Shown here one piece after another: positions 46,976-59,412 of a DNA stretch of 64,000 bases. The notes under the pieces are model-generated. The model was not told the DNA's origin. It searched no databases and saw only the letters and a list, made by a program, of their open reading frames with translations. Both the position numbers and the translations under genes were made by a program. Position 1 is the first letter of the stretch, and each line of letters opens with the position of its first letter. Source of the DNA: Plumapathes pennacea (Eukaryota > Cnidaria > Anthozoa > Antipatharia > Myriopathidae); contig OZ038469.1 of NCBI GenBank assembly GCA_964036295.1, forward strand, positions 12,333,591 through 12,397,590. The letters are read 5' to 3'.

Positions 46976-48706
46976 TGTCAGTGCTTACTGGCACACCTTC
47001 TGTTTTCCCTTACTGAGAAGGGCAAATGTAAAAAGACACCAGAAGGACGTTCAGTGCCAACTCTGTTTCACCACTTGTTTTAATGTCATAGAAAGCAGAT
47101 CTCTTTCCCTCGGGATCATATTGACCAACTTCTTAATACCCCTCGATGTTTTTCTTGTGGCATGCAAGCCCACCATCTGATTTAAGGATGATTGAAAGCA
47201 TTTAGCTTGGTAAAATTCAGCTGTTTTACCATCTTGAGCACTTCTGGGGCTGTTTCGTGAACCTATAATTGAGAATAATAATGCAATATATGAATGCAAA
47301 ATAAATTAAGAAACATCCTCGAAAAACTGAGCACAAACTTTAAAAAGGAAAAAAACATTAAATTGTGTAAATTGTGATACGCTGTCTGCAGATATCCCTT
47401 ACAGTGTGATCTTCTGCTAGGCGGCCAATCGTGAGGGAAACTCCTTCCAAATTCCCCACAGATTCTGCAAGGTGTGTTGGCTTAAAGGTTGTCATGTTGC
47501 CTTGCATGATGTCGCCTGTGGTCTTCTACCTCTCAAAAACAAATGTGTCGTCTGTTCAGCTGATTCATTATCAGTGTGCTGATCATGGTCTTTAACCTCC
47601 TTAGGAACACAGCAAAGTCTTCAGATTGTAGATCCTTGACCTAATAAATAGTTGAATACTCAATCTGTATATGTATTTAATACAAAATTTAGAGGGTGTT
47701 CTTTTGTGTTATACTTTCTGTATTATTAATATTAAACATAGCAAAAGCTAACAACATCGGATGTTAACAAGAATTTCTGTGATTACTACATGTATGACGT
47801 ATTTCATAATAATGAGATTAAGCTATAAAGATTCTTGTTCCCAGTCAAACAGATTTAACCAAAAAAAGTTTACGTCTTCCGGTGAGCTCATTATACACAT
47901 ACCGTATAGCGGGATAAACGCTCTGGAGAAACATGTTCCCCGTGTTCCTTGCAGACATCTTCCCACAGATTTTTCTGGAAAAATGACATGGTTTCCAGCT
48001 GCACTGGCTTTAGCCCTTTTATATCTGTTGCTTCTGCTTTCATTTCCAAGAGGCTCATGGAGCAATCATTCAGCTGCAATCACCAATTAAAGTAGAAAGT
48101 TAGCTCAATACAGTATCAAAAAATGTATCAGGACACAATGTGCTTGTGTGTATACAGTAGGTACATTGTAGATCACTACACACAATATCAAACAGAATGT
48201 GATGTAAGCTCATGCAGTGGTAGACAACCTTGCATGGGACCCAGTCTCGTTCGTGTCGCATCATATTTGGCCACGTTCAAACAAAAGTCATTAACGTAAT
48301 CAGGTTTGAGTAAAAAGTACTCAAACAAAAGAGTTGAAAGAACGCAGGTTTCGATTAAACTTACTCAAGACAAAATACCTCCTCAGTAACTCTTTATTTG
48401 AAGTAAAACAGAACTTTACTCAGAGTAAATTTATACTCTAAATAACATTTAAACTTTACTCTTAGAAACGTGTGATTATTGCAGCAGGTAATTCTACTCA
48501 AACATTGACAAAATGCGCTACTCGTGCTGTGCGTAGAATGTACAAATCTCAGTGAATCTTAAGGAGATACAAAATTGAATACATAGACTGTTACTCTGGC
48601 CCCCGAAAATAACATTGCCAAGAAGATTTGGCAATTTCGTTGATGCAATTCAACACAGATATGGGGAGCTTTCTCCCGTCTTGTATTTGGAGAATACATT
48701 TCTGCA
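46976..48706 (-). repeat. Dispersed repeat family, copy A
   Basis: Closely matches 60768-62380. Minus-strand frames include CSMSLLEMKAEATDIKG, MSFFQKNLWEDVCKEHGEHV and KAIEL-type pieces flanked by AG/GT signals, so it looks like an exon-intron copy of an element gene. Ends at about 48706, where the two copies diverge after TACATTTCTGC. A palindrome GTTTGAGTAAAAAGTACTCA is at about 48303. Confidence 0.7.
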
Positions 48707-50712
48707 AATACACGCAGACGCTGCCGAGTCCCGCAGGGTACTTATAAAGAAAAACATGGTAAACAGCCATTAGGCCCAGGATTGGATTTACCAGATTTCC
48801 GTGCATTGTGCACAGAACTTGGTGATCTGCGACAGGGGCAATCTCTGCAGGAGACCTCAGAGTCCCCTACACAATTGGGTCACGAAAAGGCATAACATCA
48901 TTTGCCTCTCAGTTTCTGGCCACAGCTCTTGGCTATGACATGGTTCAACAGTCAAGCTCCTTATTCATCAGCTTCTTGTGCACATTTCTGAGACCCGATC
49001 CAACTTTTGCTGGAATCTCTATTTAAGAGGAGGATCAGCACAATATATGGCCCTTTACTCACAAAATTACCATAAACTAAACCACTGACCTTGAAGTTTG
49101 ACGGCAGGCTCACTCCGTTCCTCTGGGGTCTCTGTAGCTTCCTGGTCTATGTCATCATCATTGACCTTCACATTGACATGTGTTCAAGAAGTTCTACTCA
49201 CTTTCGCTGTCGAAAGGCACATGTCCAAAAGGTGGTCAGAGCTTGTAATAGCACGCTTTGCACAGCTGTGGAATGTGCCCGAAACCATCGGACTATGTTT
49301 TTTTTTTTTTTTTTTTTTTTTTTTTTGTTAAACAGTTCACACATCCCGAATCTTCTTGCTATTTTGCAATGACCATCAATCAATCAAGAAAGCAAGAATG
49401 TCAATGCAGTATGTAAATTGACAAACGCAGCGTCCCAGTCCTATAAAGCTAACACTTTGTCGATGTGAAATTCAAAATAATAAGAAAAATTAAAGCGCAC
49501 CCAAAATATGTTTAATTTGACAGGGATTCTAAGGAAAACAAAAACAAACTGATTTTTGTTTTCCCTGAAACAGTTGTCCATTGACGGTTCATAAAATCAG
49601 GGATACAGTCATACCATTCCAAAAACTCTTAAAAGCACAGTCATTGTTAGATTGCTGTCTTGTGGCCATTGGAATAAATCGTTATGCCCATTCATTCTGT
49701 CCTTATACAGTGCAACTTAGCATTCCATCCACTTCCCCTGTTCGGTGAGGTTTTTTTTCGTTTGGGGCCTTTTCCTCTCTCCTGCCTGTTGTAGCTGGGA
49801 TGCCTGTGATCGCAGTTGGTTAACGACTACCACCTCTCTGTAATCTGCACCGCTGACTTGTTCATATATTTGACCGCGTACGTAATCGACGACACGTGCT
49901 CGACCAAGGCTAAGCGTAAATACTTAGATTTACTAAAGTCCTTTTTTTTTTTTTCAAATTCTTTGTCAGTTGTCTGTTTCCTGTCCACTGCATCTGGACT
50001 AGATGGCTGCAGCTTTCTTTTTTCGCCTCTTTTCGTCGAAGGACCACTGAAAGTAGATGCTGGATCATTCTCTGGCTGTGTGTTATCAGGAGACTACAGG
50101 GACTTTACCTGGTTTGTTCTTTCTTCTATACTACTTATACATGGGTGGCTGTGACCCAGATCTACTAATTGGTGTACTAGAAATAGTGCTGGAGGGAGTT
50201 GATTTCCCGATGCAGAGGCAGTGGTACTGGATTCATTGTTTGCAGCTATTTTATTCAGGTTAATTACTGATTATGCATCAAACATTTTGCCAAATGATAC
50301 AAGATTTGGCAAAACACTCTTGAGTCTTCTTGAAAACTCATTTGCTGAAAAATCAAAAGTAAAAAGGTTCAGGAGCATTGGTTTATCTATGTTTCTGAAG
50401 AAAACCTGGAAAGAGAAGAGACTTGAATAAATGGGAAACCCAGCCATGAAATATTTTGAGCGAAGTCGTAGATATGGTTTGGGCACACAAAAGTTTTGTC
50501 ATGATAACATTTTTGTAACATTTTAGTAGTTGCCAACTGTTTTGAATTTGGATAAAAAATGAGTGCTAAATTTGTGGCAGTCACTGAACTGGTATAACAA
50601 ATGTTAGAAACCGTTAAATATAACAGGTGATAAATATTCGATAGTAGAGAACTTGATAAGATTTGGGATTTCAGGAATTGTTAAGATTATACTAGGCGTT
50701 ATGCGGTGTCCG
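48707..50712. other. Repeat-derived region with poly-T tract
   Basis: Includes a run of about 29 T (49298-49326), a short copy of the 41.4/45.55 kb repeat at about 49590-49680, and an acidic minus-strand stretch near 49.1 kb (QEATETPEERSEPAVK). No intact gene. Confidence 0.4.
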
Positions 50713-52538
50713 TGATGTTTGATATATGACCATATTTTGTGACCTTATGTTCGATATATGACCATGTTTTGTGACCTTATGTTCGATATATGACCATGCC
50801 TTGTGGCCTTATGTTCGATATATGACCATGCCTTGTGACCTTATGTTCGATATATGACCATGTTTTGTGACCTTATATTCGATATATGACCATGCCTTGT
50901 GGCCTGATGTTCGATATATGACCATGTTTTGTGGCTTGATGTTCGATATATGACCATGTTTTGTGGCTTGATGTTCGATATATGACCATGTTTTGTGGCC
51001 TGATGTTTGGTATATGACCATGCCTTGTGGCCTGATATTCGATATATGACCATGTTTTGTGGCCTGATGTTCGATATATGACAATGTCTTGTGACCTTAT
51101 GTTCGATATATGACCATGTTTTGTGACCTTATGTTCGATATATGACCATGCCTTGTGACCTTATGTTCGATATATGACCATGCCTTGTGACCTTATGTTC
51201 GATATATGACCATGTCTTGTGACCTGATGTTCGATATATGACCATGTTTTGTGGCTTGATGTTCGATATATGACCATGCCTTGTGACCTTATGTTCGATA
51301 TATGACCATATTTTGTGACCTGATGTTTGGTATATGACCATGCCTTGTGACCTTATGTTCGATATATGACCATGTTTTGTGGCTTGATGTTCGATATATG
51401 ACCATGTTTTGTGACCTTATGTTCGATATATGACCATGCCTTGTGACCTTATGTTCGATATATGACCATGTCTTGTGACCTTATGTTCGATATATGACCA
51501 TGCCTTGTGACCTTATGTTCGATATATGACCATGTCTTGTGACCTTATGTTCGATATATGACCATGCCTTGTGACCTTATGTTCGATAAATGACCATGTT
51601 TTGTGGCTTGATGTTCGATATATGACCATGTTTTGTGACCTTATGTTCGATATATGACCATGCCTTGTGACCTTATGTTCGATATATGACCATGTCTTGT
51701 GACCTTATGTTCGATATATGACCATGTTTTGTGGCTTGATGTTCGATATATGACCATGTTTTGTGGCTTGATGTTCGATATATGACCATGCCTTGTGACC
51801 TTATGTTCGATATATGACCATATTTTGTGACCTGATGTTTGGTATATGACCATGCCTTGTGACCTTATGTTCGATATATGACCATGTTTTGTGGCTTGAT
51901 GTTCGATATATGACCATGTTTTGTGACCTTATGTTCGATATATGACCATGCCTTGTGACCTTATGTTCGATATATGACCATGTCTTGTGACCTTATGTTC
52001 GATATATGACCATGCCTTGTGACCTTATGTTCGATATATGACCATGTCTTGTGACCTTATGTTCGATATATGACCATGCCTTGTGACCTTATGTTCGATA
52101 TATGACCATGTTTTGTGGCTTGATGTTCGATATATGACCATGTTTTGTGACCTTATGTTCGATATATGACCATGCCTTGTGACCTTATGTTCGATATATG
52201 ACCATGTCTTGTGACCTTATGTTCGATATATGACCATGTTTTGTGGCTTGATGTTCGATATATAACCATGCCTTGTGACCTTATGTTCGATATATGACCA
52301 TGTTTTGTGACCTTATGTTCGATATATGACCATGTTTTGTGACCTTATGTTCGATATATGACCATGTTTTGTGGCTTGATGTTCGATATATGACCATGTT
52401 TTGTGACCTTATGTTCGATATATGACCATGTCTTGTGACCTTATGTTCGATAAATGACCATGTTTTGTGACCTGATGTTCGATATATGACCATGTTTTGT
52501 GGCCTGATGTTCGATATATGACCATGCCTTGTGGCCTG
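50713..52538. repeat. 32-bp satellite array 1 (about 57 units)
   Basis: Head-to-tail copies of a 32-bp unit whose conserved part is TTCGATATATGACCATG followed by TTGTG. Variant positions are CC/TT/TC after CATG, GACC or GGCY, and TTATG or TGATG. Variant units recur in the same order every 512 bp (16 units), for example the rare TATTTTG/TTTGGTATATG pair at 51304 and 51816. The minus strand stays open over several hundred bases because 32 is not a multiple of three and the unit has few stops. I do not regard it as coding. Confidence 0.95.
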
Positions 52539-53141
52539 GTGGTCTTTGGTGTTTATGTGAGGGTTGGTGGAGTTATGAGTCGACTTTGAGACAGGTTCCC
52601 AAGTTGTCGCACTGCCCAGTCCAGGATGTCCGAGGGTAGAGGCCTTGGTGATTGGTCGGAGTGTACCTTTCTATCAAGTGCATGCCTTTAGCCCTGGGTG
52701 TAATCTTTCTTGGGTGTGCTCTGTCCAACTCTTTCTTTGCACTTCTTAAGGCTCTTCTTTCCCAGGGCAACGTTTTTGTCATGTAGGCTTTGACTACCTT
52801 TTGCCCTTCCTTGTCTTCTGAAACGTCACTCTTGTCTGAACTTGTATATTCAAGGGTCAGGACTGTTGCCATGGGCATTTGTCTTGTCTTGAGACCACTG
52901 CGTTTCTGATTTAGGAAATCAAGGTATGCTTCAATCACATCCGTGTTGCAAAACGATGACAGCCTGATGGCTGCTATGCCATCGCGCTGATGTATGAAGC
53001 CAAGGAGTCTAAAAATGCGAGACATACGATATGCGAGTAAAACGTCCGGGCCCGTTGGTTGTGACGACGTTAGATCCCTCCGATTTTACTGTCATTTTTA
53101 TGCCTAAAATTAAAAAGGGTATGCTTACAAATGTGCGGAAA

Positions 53142-53176
<35 letters not shown>

Positions 53177-53400
53177 ACAACTGAGTACTAACACAATCCT
53201 TTCGCTGGTCTGCGAAGGTGCTTGTTGATATCGGCGGCGCCCTTCGTTCCAGGTTGTGTTTGCGTGTCCAAAAAGCGCGCAAGTCCTTTAAGGTTGAAGT
53301 TAACCATCAGGTCTTTGGAAGGTCGCCAGTCCAAAGAAGGGGACCTCGCATCCATAGAGATCAGGAGCTCCTCCAACTCGCTTTCCAGTAAACCATCTCA
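52539..53400 (-). mobile_element. Unrecognised element gene, copy A (right of array 1)
   Basis: Matches 59413-60665. Minus-strand pieces: 53376-53188 (MDARSPSLDWRPSKDLMVNF, NLKGLARFLDTQTQPGTKGA), a 30-nt A tract, an acceptor-like TTTTAATTTTAG, then 53025-52573 (CNTDVIEAYLDFLNQKR, VLTLEYTSSDKSDVSED, KVVKAYMTKTLPWERRAL). Family not recognised. Intron-like organisation and shared flanks with the satellite suggest they moved as one unit. Confidence 0.55.
53145..53175. repeat. Poly-T tract shared by both element copies
   Basis: About 30 T. The matching position in copy B has 19 T (60423-60441). Both follow CAACTGAGTACTAACAC on the right. Confidence 0.75.
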
Positions 53401-54060
53401 AACGTAGCTTAGCTAACCTTTCATGATTAAAATCGATGGACAGCCTTTCCACAAACATTACCCAATTCTCCTAAAAGGTGCCATTCACATATTCAGATAA
53501 GCATTCTATAATGCAACTAACGGATATTCAACAGTTAAACGGTTATTGTTTAGCAAACCATACTCAAGGTGTTAGGATGCAGACTTATTCATAACTACAC
53601 GTTAATCTACTTTCACACTTGTGCGTCATAAATAGGCCTCAAATATTCAGACAGGCCACGTGACGATCAGCATATCAAACCATTCTTAACCCTTTCATTC
53701 CCGAGAGTATTTAATTAAAGGGTTAAGCATGTCAGTGCTTACTGGCACACCTTCTGTTTTCCCTTACTGAGAAGGGCAAATGTAAAAAGACATCAATGCC
53801 AACTCTATTTCACCACTTGTTTTAATGTCATGAAAAACAGATCTCTTTCCATCAGGATCATATGGACCAACTTCTTAATACGCTCGATGTTTTTCGGGTA
53901 GATTCTGGTCAAAACATAGGTGGTTATTCAAAAAAATCATAATTTCTACACAATTGATGTCAAATGGGTGAAATTTTCTATGAAGCCCAACAGGACTCCC
54001 AGGTGCCATCAAACATGTTTATTAATAAACAATTGTTTATTCCTGGTTAATTATTAACTA
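53401..54060. other. Repeat remnants
   Basis: 53726-53900 is a third partial copy of the 46976-48706 family (GTCAGTGCTTACTGGCACAC). The remainder is AT-rich with no gene. Confidence 0.5.
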
Positions 54061-54061
54061 C

Positions 54062-54500
54062 TACATTTGTATGTTCATTTCTGGTTATTCTCTGCCCCCC
54101 ATCTGTTTTGTTTGCCGGCGAACAACTCTGTACTTCTTGTGTAGGTCTTGGGCTCTTTTGTCAGCCTGCTTGATTCTGTCAGAATCCCTCCTCTTGCCCT
54201 CTTTCCTAGTGTTTTCCCCAACAGTCAGCCCAGCTCTCTCCATTACACTTTGCTTTCTAGAGGCACCGCAGCTGAAGTGCAAGGCAGCGGATGAAGCTGC
54301 CATGACAATTCTTCTTCTCCCACGCCACTTGTGCTTGGAGCACTTGTTCCAGACCAATGCATTGATGGATTCATTGGCATTCTGTGTGTAGCCTGCCCTG
54401 TATCTTCTGAGGGACGATGGCTAGTAGCAAGGAATTCTGACATATCACAGCTGTCACACTCTGCATATATATAGCTGTTGAACCCAAATCTGGCAGTTGA
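54062..54500 (-). pseudogene. C-terminal end of a Mutator-like transposase
   Basis: On the minus strand: GYTQNANESINALVWNKCSK, then HKWRGRRRIVMAASSAALHF and a Lys/Arg-rich tail (KRRDSDRIKQADKRAQ). The N-x-NE(S/A)-x-N-x-x-(I/V)W pattern followed by a helix and a basic tail is the typical end of metazoan Mutator-like transposases. One frameshift-free stretch of about 100 codons remains. The catalytic part is missing. It directly abuts satellite array 2. Confidence 0.55.
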
Positions 54501-54526
54501 CTTTTCTTTCAATTCCAATCGGCCTA

Positions 54527-55254
54527 GAAACTATGACCATGCCTTGTGGCCTTATGTTCGATAAATGACCATGTTTTGTGACCTGATGTTCGATATATGA
54601 CCATGCCTTGTGACCTGATGTTCGATATATGACCATGCCTTGTGGCCTTATGTTCGATAAATGACCATGTTTTGTGACCTGATGTTCGATATATGACCAT
54701 GCCTTGTGACCTTATGTTCGATATATGACCATGCCTTGTGACCTGATGTTTGATATATGACCATGCCTTGTGACCTTATGTTCGATAAATGACCATGTTT
54801 TGTGACCTGATGTTCGATATATGACCATGCCTTGTGACCTGATGTTCGATATGACCATGCCTTGTGGCCTTATGTTCGATAAATGACCATGTTTTGTGAC
54901 CTGATGTTTGATATATGACCATGCCTTGTGGCCTTATGTTCGATAAAGGACCATGTTTTGTGACCTGATGTTCGATATATGACCATGCCTTGTGACCTTA
55001 TGTTCGATATATGACCATCCCTTGTGACCTGATGTTTGATATATGACCATGCCTTGTGACCTTATGTTCGATAAATGACCATGTTTTGTGACCTGATGTT
55101 CGATATATGACCATGCCTTGTGACCTGATGTTTGATATGACCATGCCTTGTGGCCTTATGTTCGATAAATGACCATGTTTTGTGACCTGATGTTTGATAT
55201 ATGACCATGCCTTGTGGCCTTATGTTCGATAAATGACCATGTTTTGTGACCTGA
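54527..55254. repeat. 32-bp satellite array 2
   Basis: About 23 units of the same satellite as array 1, but a distinct variant set with frequent GATAAATGACC units. Ends exactly at the inverted terminus of the 3.3 kb transposon. Confidence 0.93.
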
Positions 55255-55283
55255 TGTCCAATACACACCATCTGACTCAGATG

Positions 55284-55434
55284 GACGAATGCATAGTCCG
55301 ACCGTGTCCGATGGTAAAACTGCCTCCGTCTGCCTCCGACGGACGAATGCATAGTCCGACCGTGTCCGATGGTAAAACTGCCTCCGTCCGACTCCAACGG
55401 ACGAATGCAAAAGTCCGATCGTGTCCGACAATCA
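55284..55434. repeat. 58-bp subterminal tandem repeat
   Basis: Copies start GACGAATGCATAGTCCGACC at 55284 and 55342, with a diverged third at 55400. Motif TCCGACGGA-like, shared with the right end of the transposon. Confidence 0.85.
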
Positions 55435-56257
55435 TTTAGAGCAAAATGCAAAGAAGGCTGGGAACAAAGCTCTGTCGTGCATTAATTAACGACCCGATGA
55501 ACTCGGATGCCGCATCAGTTAGTCAGATGGTCCGATGGTATAATATTTCCATTACAACGCTGGCAATCACTTCATTAGGCTTTTTCCTGTAGTCGGCGGA
55601 CCGAAATGAACCGAGAAGTTAATACACGGCATGAAAAATAGAAGGAATCACAAGCAACGGCCATTTAGCTGGAGTTCCATGCAAACTGACGGCGGCAGAT
55701 GGCAAGGGACGGCGCTATAAAATCTATATGCTGCTGTGCTGTACATGTTGTTAAACTAAACAGGGCAAATATTTTACGCTTAATGACTGATGTTCACTGT
55801 AGTTTTCAAATGAGAACTTCCAAACAACGCTTGATCGCCCACGCACGGATCGCTGTTAAGTGCCACTACGGCGATTGATACCAAATATGCGCACAATAAG
55901 TCTGGTTCATTCAAATGCGCAAAATGCAAGAATCCTGCTGTATTCTAATGAAAAGCACTCGGGGCGAAACGCACACACAAGAAGTGTATTCCTCGTTCGA
56001 TCTACTAAAAGGCACCCCCAAAATTGTTAAATTAAAGCACCAAGTGTATTTTTGGTTCTCAACTAAAAGCACTCTAGTAATACAGTGCACAAACAGCAAT
56101 GTGTCGTCCAAAAACCTTTTATTGAGCACGAATAAACCTATTGAAAGAAAATTGTTACAACAAACATTCAAGAGTCAATTGAGTAAATCATTCTTCATTT
56201 ATCCTTTCGCAACTGCGCATTCTGCCCGCAGTGTCCTCGTTAAGTTTGTGCCCGATG

Positions 56258-56740
56258 TTACAGCATTGCCGGACATGGGCTACCGTCCAGATATAACACC
56301 TTCTTATGCTGAACGTCAAAATAAAACCATTCTCCTCTTTTCGTGTCCAAGTTCCTTTCGATGAAATGCAGTTGTCTGGCTCTCTTTAAAGCTTTCTTCT
56401 CTTTTTCATAGTTTATCGGCTCCCACTCTTGAGACGTCATAATCCATTTGCTTATCAGCGTTGGTTCGCAGCCATTTCCAATGAAAAATAAAGCCAACTT
56501 AAAGCTGTCGCTGTCCTTTATGGGCTTTTTCCAAAAACTTCTCTGGACCCACTGCGGCCACGAGGTCAGTTTAAAGAATGCTTCTCCATTCAATAAGCTG
56601 AACAAATCTCTCCTTTCCTTCGCGACTTCGGCTCGGGTCATTATCCCCATAAATTCTCTATAGTATGTTATCATAGATGCCATCTTTCTCTTTTCTTTCC
56701 ACCTGATGGTATGACTTGCACCGCGTTCATTAAATGACAC
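56258..56740 (-). pseudogene. Transposase N-terminal domain fragment
   Basis: 160 codons, with LALFFIGNGCEPTLISKWI, a K/R-rich helix and RGEWFYFDVQHKKVLYLDG. It shares this pattern clearly with 39273-38743 (ITFLVGNGCPPELVAKWVL, GKEWFYFDLHHKLYISLNG), so both come from one transposase family. No downstream catalytic part is present in this element. Confidence 0.5.
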
Positions 56741-56869
56741 CGCTTTAGTAAAGACTCATCCGAACTGTTCAGGCGTGAAGGTGTTTAGGCGTGAAATATT
56801 GTAAACAATAACGTCTTGAAATGTTAAATAGAGGCGTTTCATAACTATTGAGAGGCGTTACACACACAA

Positions 56870-57665
56870 AGTGGACCGCGCTTGAAAATAAAAAACACCG
56901 AACGAAATGCATAAACAATGTGTATACCTCGTTCTACTAAAAACACCGCGCAAATTGCATAAACAATACGTATTCCTCCTTTTACTTGAAACACCTCACA
57001 AAATGCACAAAAAAATGTCCCTCACGTTATCCTAAGAACACCGCGCGCAATGCACAATGTGTATCCCTCCTCCTACTAAAAACACCTCGCCCGCCAAATG
57101 CATAAAAATTGTGTATTCGCTCATTCTCTAAGTTTTCAATCCTGTCCCTTTCTTTCTAAAAACTTAATCTGTTCGTGCTTTATGTCCTCTTTGTGCGCAC
57201 AATAACGGTAATGCCTTCTCCAGCTCCGAGACCGTTTGCTCCAAATTGCCGCTCTTCTTGTAAAAGTACTACAACATGGCGCGAATTGCACAAACTATGT
57301 GTATTTGTTATATTACAAAACACAACGCAAAATGCACAAGCCATCTGTATTCCTGGTTCTATTAAAAAGACCTAGCGAAATGCACTGACAATGTGTATTC
57401 TTCGTTCTACTAAAAAAAAAACCGCGCGAAGCAAACAATGATATTCCTTCAACTAAAACAACACCGCACGAAATGCACAAACAACGTCTATTTCTCCTTA
57501 CTAAAAATACCTCGCGACATGACAGTGAGTATTCCTCGTTCTACAAAAAACACCACCCGAATTGCATAAAACAATGTGTATTCCACGTTCTATTAAGAAA
57601 CACCGTGCACAATGCACAAACAAAGTGTATTCCTCGTTCTACTGAAAACAACGCATAGACTCTCC
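56870..57665. repeat. Irregular repeats of about 60 bp inside the transposon
   Basis: Ten or so diverged copies built on CGAAATGCACAAACAATGTG followed by TATTCCTCGTTCTACTAAAA and CACC. Spacing is uneven. Confidence 0.7.
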
Positions 57666-57689
57666 CTTGCAAAGCAACTTTGTGGGCTA

Positions 57690-58405
57690 GCATCGGTAAA
57701 CGCCCGTGTCGGACGGACATAACTTTTACCATCGATCCACTTTCACCGACGGTCATCGGTTTAGGGGACCTTGTCTGTTGGTCCATCGCGGACACCATCG
57801 GTCACCGACCGTGACCGACGAACATCACTTCGACCATATCAGTTTGGGGGACCTTGTCTGTTGGTCCATCGGTCACCATCGGTCACCATCGGTTACCGAC
57901 CGTGACGGACGGACATCACTTTGACCATCGGTCCGTCGGTCACCGATGGTCAAGGTTTTGGGGGACCTTGTCTGTTCACCGTGACGGATGGACATCACTT
58001 TGACCATCGGTCCATCGGTCCATCGGTCACCGACGGTCAACATTTTGGGGGACCTTGTCTGTTGGTCCATCGGTCACCATCGGTAACCGACCGTGACGGA
58101 CGGACATCACTTTGACCATCGGTCCGTCGGTCACCGATGGTCAACGTTTTGAGGGACCTTGTCTGTTGGTCGATTGGTCACCATCGGTAACCGACCGTGA
58201 CGGACGGACATCACTCTGACCATCGGTCCATCGGTCACCGACGGTCGTCACTTTGGGGGACATTGTCTGTCCGTCCATCCGACATTATCGGTCACCAATT
58301 GTGTCCGACGAACATCACTTTCACCATCGGTCCATCGGTCACCGACGGTCACCATTTAGAGGGAATTTGTACGCTTGTCCATCTGACACTATCGGTCACC
58401 GGCCC
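57690..58405. repeat. Right-end subterminal tandem repeats
   Basis: At least six copies of a block with GGGGACCTTGTCTGTTGGTC and multiple CATCGGTCACCGACGGTCA palindromes, spaced about 83-113 bp. The palindromic CCGATGGT/ACCATCGG content suggests binding sites for a transposase or strong hairpins. Confidence 0.8.
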
Positions 58406-58562
58406 TTAACGTGGGTATTATAAATTTTCAGAACGACACTAAAAAATGTCTAAGTCTCTCTCCATGTGCCTTGCCCGTACGCTTTTCTCCATCTCTCCAT
58501 CGGACAACCGTTGGGCAACCCACTTGTCCGACGGAATCAGATGGTGTGTATTGGACAACCCT

Positions 58563-59411
58563 CATGTTTTGTGGCCTGATGTTCGATATATGACCATGCC
58601 TTGTGACCTGATGTTCGATAAATGACCATGTTTTGTGACCTGATGTTCGATATATGACCATGCCTTGTGACCTTATGTTTGATATATGACCATGTTTTGT
58701 GACCTGATGTTCGATATATGACCATGTTTTGTGACCTTATGTTTGATATATGACCATGCCTTGTGACCTAATGTTTGATATATGACCATGCTTTGTGACC
58801 TGATGTTCGATATGTGACCATGCCTTGTGACCTGATGGTCGATATGTGACCATGTTTCTTGATCTGATGTTCGATATATGACCATGCCTTGTGGCCTTAT
58901 GTTCGATATATGACCATGCCTTGTGACCTGATGTTTGATATATGACCATGTTTTGTGACCTTATGTTCGATATATGACCATGTTTTCTTGATCTGATGTT
59001 CGATATATGACCATGCCTTGTGGCCTTATGTTCGATATATGACCATGCCTTGTGACCTGATGTTTGATATATGACCATGCCTTGTGACCTTATGTTCGAT
59101 ATATGACCATGCCTTGTGACCTTATGTTCGATATATGACCATGTTTTGTGGCCTGATGTTCGAACTATGACCATGTTTTGTGACCTGATGTTCGAACTAT
59201 GACCATGTTTTGTGGCCTGATGTTCGAACTATGACCATGTTTTGTGGCCTGATGTTCGAACTATGACCATGTTTTGTGGCCTGATGTTCGAACTATGACC
59301 ATGTTTTGTTGCCTGATGTTCGAACTATGACCATGCCTTGTGGCCTGATGTTCGATATATGACCATGCCTTGTGACCTTATGGTCGATATATGACCATGC
59401 CTTGTGACCTG
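58563..59411. repeat. 32-bp satellite array 3
   Basis: About 26 units, continuing array 2 on the other side of the transposon. Units at about 59157-59335 form a local block in which TATATGACC is replaced by AACTATGACC (six successive copies), a sign of recent local amplification. Confidence 0.93.
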
Positions 59412-59412
59412 G

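Larger units (their letters stand above)
55255..58557. mobile_element. 3.3 kb TIR transposon inserted in the satellite
   Basis: Bounded by TGTCCAATACACACCATCTG and its perfect inverse (21 bp in total), with satellite on both sides. Subterminal tandem repeats differ at the two ends: a 58-bp unit (55284-55434, three copies) on the left and units of about 85-115 bp rich in CATCGGTCACCGA (57.7-58.4 kb) on the right. Its only substantial frame is 56740-56258 on the minus strand. No clean target-site duplication is visible. Confidence 0.8.

Noticed and set aside
48591-49372. Plus-strand frames around the poly-T tract at 49.3 kb
   Set aside because: They depend on translating the T run as poly-Phe. 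The region is repeat-derived and shows no intact gene.
50713-52538. Long open frames of the type VIYRTSGHKTWSYIEH on the minus strand in the satellite arrays
   Set aside because: They arise from a stop-poor 32-bp unit read in rotating frames. No start context, splice signals or conserved frame across arrays.
50713-59411. CRISPR-like appearance of regularly repeated 32-bp units
   Set aside because: There are no unique spacers; the units are contiguous and the genome is eukaryotic.
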